Assembly (NCBI GenBank): GCA_023664345.1
Contig: JAMPFQ010000024.1
Coordinates: forward strand, 1 to 62,545
DNA: 62,545 nt
Reading direction: 5' to 3'
Origin: Lachnospiraceae bacterium
GTDB lineage: Bacteria; Bacillota; Clostridia; Lachnospirales; Lachnospiraceae
Shown here: positions 60,212 through 62,545 of the stretch, in pieces
How positions within the stretch are numbered: position 1 is the first letter of the stretch
Layout of the letters: the number at the start of each line of letters is the position of its first letter
Position numbers and translations under genes: made by a program
Notes under the pieces: model-generated
Databases searched by the model: none
What the model was told of the DNA's origin: nothing
What the model saw: the letters and a program-made list of their open reading frames with translations, nothing else

Positions 60212-60442
60212 ATTCATACCTCCCTGTCCGCTTATCCTGACGCTTTCCGCGTTCTCCTGCTGCGCACATGGGTATAGTGTAACACAAAATCCGGATAACG
60301 TAAAGCGTGCCCGCGTCCGGATGTTGCAAAAAAAACAGCGGTCCAGCCCCAACTGTTACCAAAAAACAAATCCCGGTTCATTTAATGATTGCTGATGAAA
60401 TATGTATATAAAGATACATTTTGAATATTATGTAAACTTATG

Positions 60443-60474
60443 AGCCTATCAGTTAATGGCTGACAGGCTTTTGT
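60443..60474 (+). terminator. Terminator-like hairpin in the 60.35-60.65 kb gap
   Basis: AGCCT-TCAG pairs with CTGA-AGGCT and is followed by TTTTG on the plus strand. No plus-strand gene precedes it, so it may be the remnant end of a lost gene. The surrounding 300 bp shows no other clear feature. Confidence 0.4.
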
Positions 60475-60643
60475 AATGGATTTGTACCTGCTCAAAATGT
60501 AGAAATTTCAAGCGTTTTTTATGCAACATACGCAATAATCCGAAAATCGAATATGGTGCGGAGGCAAAAAAGGGCTATACATTACCAATGAGTTGCATGC
60601 GTGTCAGCATGGCAGCAGCTTGCTGAATCAGCATCAACCATAA

Positions 60644-60856
60644 ATGCCAGACAGCCAAAGTCAGAAAAGATCAAAGAAGAAATACCGTCAGATGAAAAAC
60701 AGCCCTGTATGCATTGTAAGACAGGACAAAATATCTAAGACCTATTCTTTTCCAAAATCATACATCAGCTATCGCAAGCCGAGGGCAGTCAGCAAGGAAC
60801 AGAGGGAACGGGCAATGCAGATGATGATCAAACGGAACAGGGCAAAAGAAGATTAA
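60644..60856 (+). CDS. Short basic reading frame of doubtful status
   Basis: 70 codons, very basic (MPDSQSQKRSKKKYRQMKNS, KPRAVSKEQRERAMQMMIKR). An in-frame stop sits directly before the ATG and there is no clear ribosome site. It may be the end of a decayed mobile-element gene. It lies next to a zone of foreign base composition. Confidence 0.25.
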   Translation: MPDSQSQKRSKKKYRQMKNSPVCIVRQDKISKTYSFPKSYISYRKPRAVSKEQRERAMQMMIKRNRAKED

Positions 60857-60951
60857 AGAAAATTTAATGGAATTGTGAATGTGTTTGTAGTAAAATAGCC
60901 ATGTTGGACTATTCAACAAACGCGAATTTGAAGTTGGCGGAGAGAATGTAG

Positions 60952-61593
60952 ATGAAAAATTATATAAGGACAAATATGATTCCAATTATCATAGAAGTGA
61001 TATTTATTATATCATGCTTTATTGTTCCAAGAGAGTATTACATATACACCAATTTTTGCTTTTATTTGATATTAGTAATATATTTTTGGTGCAGAAAAGA
61101 TTTTTCGTTAAAGAACTGGTCACATAACCTAAAAAATGGGAAAAAATTTTGGAAGCATGTTATTTTGACGGCATTAGGATTTATTGGTGCGTTTGTAATA
61201 ACAATGGTTTTAGAGAGTATATTCTCGGATTTTAATACGGGAATGATCGGGTTACGGAGAAATTCGTGGATAACATTGATAATATTTGCTATATCTACAG
61301 TTTTACTTCCGCCAATTGTAGAAGAAACTTTTTTTAGAAAAAATATGATTTCTTTTGACAATAAAGTTATACTGATCATTACAACTTTATTGGAGATGTT
61401 AATGTATGCTCTTGAACATTCGCTTGCTGTTTGGGGAATTTTCTTGACAATGATCTGGGCGTTGCCTTTAAGTATTTCATATATCAAGACAAAAAATGTT
61501 TATGTACCGATGACTGCACATTTTATAGGTAATTTATTTGGTAATGGAATAGATATTATTTTTACAATTATTGCAATGATTTCAAATAAGTAG
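60952..61593 (+). CDS. CPBP-family intramembrane protease
   Basis: 213 residues with five to six membrane helices. Motifs: VEETFFRKN (EE..xR), MYALEHS and TAHFIGN, the three catalytic segments of CPBP/CAAX-type proteases. Such proteins include bacteriocin immunity proteins, a possible role here. The gene is much richer in AT than the genes around it, suggesting horizontal transfer. Confidence 0.8.
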   Translation: MKNYIRTNMIPIIIEVIFIISCFIVPREYYIYTNFCFYLILVIYFWCRKDFSLKNWSHNLKNGKKFWKHVILTALGFIGAFVITMVLESIFSDFNTGMIGLRRNSWITLIIFAISTVLLPPIVEETFFRKNMISFDNKVILIITTLLEMLMYALEHSLAVWGIFLTMIWALPLSISYIKTKNVYVPMTAHFIGNLFGNGIDIIFTIIAMISNK

Positions 61594-61622
61594 GTCATGC
61601 TTTTTACGCATCTACCACAATT

Positions 61623-61841
61623 CTAAGGGATCTTCCGCATCCACCCACATCTGTAAGTTATCATCGAGTGCCAATCAAATCCAATGTTCATTGGATTGCA
61701 TATATCGAGCGGCTCGTCTATTGCCAGCAAGTCCAAAGCACATTGAGAGCAGGGAGTGGTCCGCAGTCCATCTTCCGCCACATTATAGTCAATTCGCAGG
61801 ATATACCTGTCAAAGGTAGTTACATCAACGCTGTTGTACAT
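61623..61841 (-). pseudogene. Probable remnant of a mobile-element gene
   Basis: A 72-codon stretch with a compact acidic sequence (RIDYNVAEDGLRTTPCSQCA, then LDLLAIDEPLDICNPMNIGF) that resembles parts of conserved proteins from conjugative elements in Clostridia. No ribosome site is obvious and the length is too short for a complete domain. Treated as a fragment. Confidence 0.4.
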
Positions 61842-62545
61842 ACAATAGAATCATAGGGCAGATTCTATTGTCAAAGGGCTATTGTATTCTGCATATATGA
61901 ATCTCATATCTTATCTTGCCTTTCTTTTCTAATCGCATTTTCGGAGAAATCAAGAACGCATTTCAATCAGTTCATTTCGCCTGATTTATTTTGTGTTATA
62001 CTTTGTTACAGGTTTTTCTTGTCTTCGCTCCGCTCCGGTTGGCACAGAGCAGATGTTCATCGGACATCTTGTGCTCTTATTTCTGCCCTTATGGGCGTTC
62101 GGTAACAAAATCCAATCAGAGATTGGATTGGAAAGTGTAAGGGCAAACTCACTTGCTATAAATTTAGCATTTTCAAGGGTTTGCGGACTTTTTGAAGATA
62201 AGATATAACAGTTAATAAATGCTATAAAAAGTGTCTTATCATAATTCAGGTTTGTGTAAGCAACATGAAAAATAGTATTATTGATAAATCAGTTTCATTT
62301 TCATAAAATAGCTAATTCAATAAGGATGCTTGTCAATCATGTTGAAATGCAATTATATTTTTTATAAAATGTTAGATTTATGATATTACAAAGCAATAGG
62401 GTGTCTTTTAGTCTTCTCATTTCCAGAAGCAGGAATATTCATTTTCTGTATATTTATAAGCGGTGTCGGGTTTGGATAGTCAATAGATACAAATCAAAGA
62501 CCCCGCAGCAAGCTGACGGGGTATCAATCTTGCAACGCAGCAAGC
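61842..62545. other. AT-rich gap with mobile-element remnants
   Basis: No convincing gene in 700 bp. A 71-codon frame at 61,993-62,208 lacks a ribosome site. Two hairpins are seen: ATCCAATC/GATTGGAT at about 62,110-62,130 and ACCCCG/CGGGGT near 62,500-62,521, the latter like hairpins that end conjugative-element genes. The region may be the edge of an integrated element to the right. Confidence 0.4.

Overview
The window shows a tailed-phage prophage (about 1-43,370) followed by about 19 kb of chromosome from a gut-type Firmicute, most likely a Lachnospiraceae. This assignment is inferred from protein style (Trk potassium uptake, a TrkH/TrkA pair, OmpR-type two-component system, NlpC/P60 enzymes, GH28 pectinase), strong AGGAGG ribosome sites and roughly balanced base composition; no 16S or other marker is present. 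The prophage runs off the left edge, so its lysis genes and the other attachment site are not seen.

Prophage late region, all on the minus strand, read right to left: a sigma-like late regulator (23.3-23.8 kb), two small-terminase-like proteins, large terminase and a gpW-like protein (19.4-23.1 kb), a moron island (18.0-19.4 kb: a complete type I toxin-antitoxin locus of par/Fst architecture, a ribbon-helix-helix repressor, a Rha protein and a small RNA), then a lambda-like head module (portal, ClpP-like protease with nested scaffold, decoration protein, gpE-type capsid) and a P2/Mu-like contractile tail module (sheath, tube, frameshifted tail chaperone, tape measure, gpX, gpD, gpV, gpU, gp25, gpJ, gpI, fibre). 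Two near-identical 49-bp promoters, each followed at once by an intrinsic terminator, precede the two late transcription units.

Plasmid-like and early region (24.1-39.9 kb, mostly minus): ParB and ParA, YopX/DUF551-type accessory proteins, a tRNA-like element, C5-cytosine and N6-adenine DNA methyltransferases, a radical SAM enzyme, a PAPS-reductase-family ATPase, an HUH rolling-circle Rep with a probable antisense RNA, and many small cysteine-rich proteins. Several small plus-strand units with their own promoters (small RNAs and minigenes) sit between the minus-strand genes. The immunity region (39.9-41.7 kb) holds a divergent promoter pair with three operators, a CI-type repressor, a second XRE regulator and a HicAB pair. 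A large serine integrase (41.97-43.35 kb) ends about 20 bp from the right junction, which lies inside an ABC-transporter ATPase gene and cuts it immediately after its Walker B region.

Chromosome (43.3-62.5 kb): the cut ABC ATPase with its sensor kinase and response regulator, a leaderless GH28 polygalacturonase and an AEC permease, TrkH/TrkA, a probable cytoplasmic muropeptide-salvage operon (dipeptide epimerase, YkfC-like NlpC/P60 peptidase, two leaderless beta-lactamase-fold hydrolases), endonuclease IV, a secreted PcsB-like hydrolase, asparaginyl-tRNA synthetase, a lipoprotein foldase, and a final AT-rich stretch with a CPBP protease gene and remnants of mobile elements.
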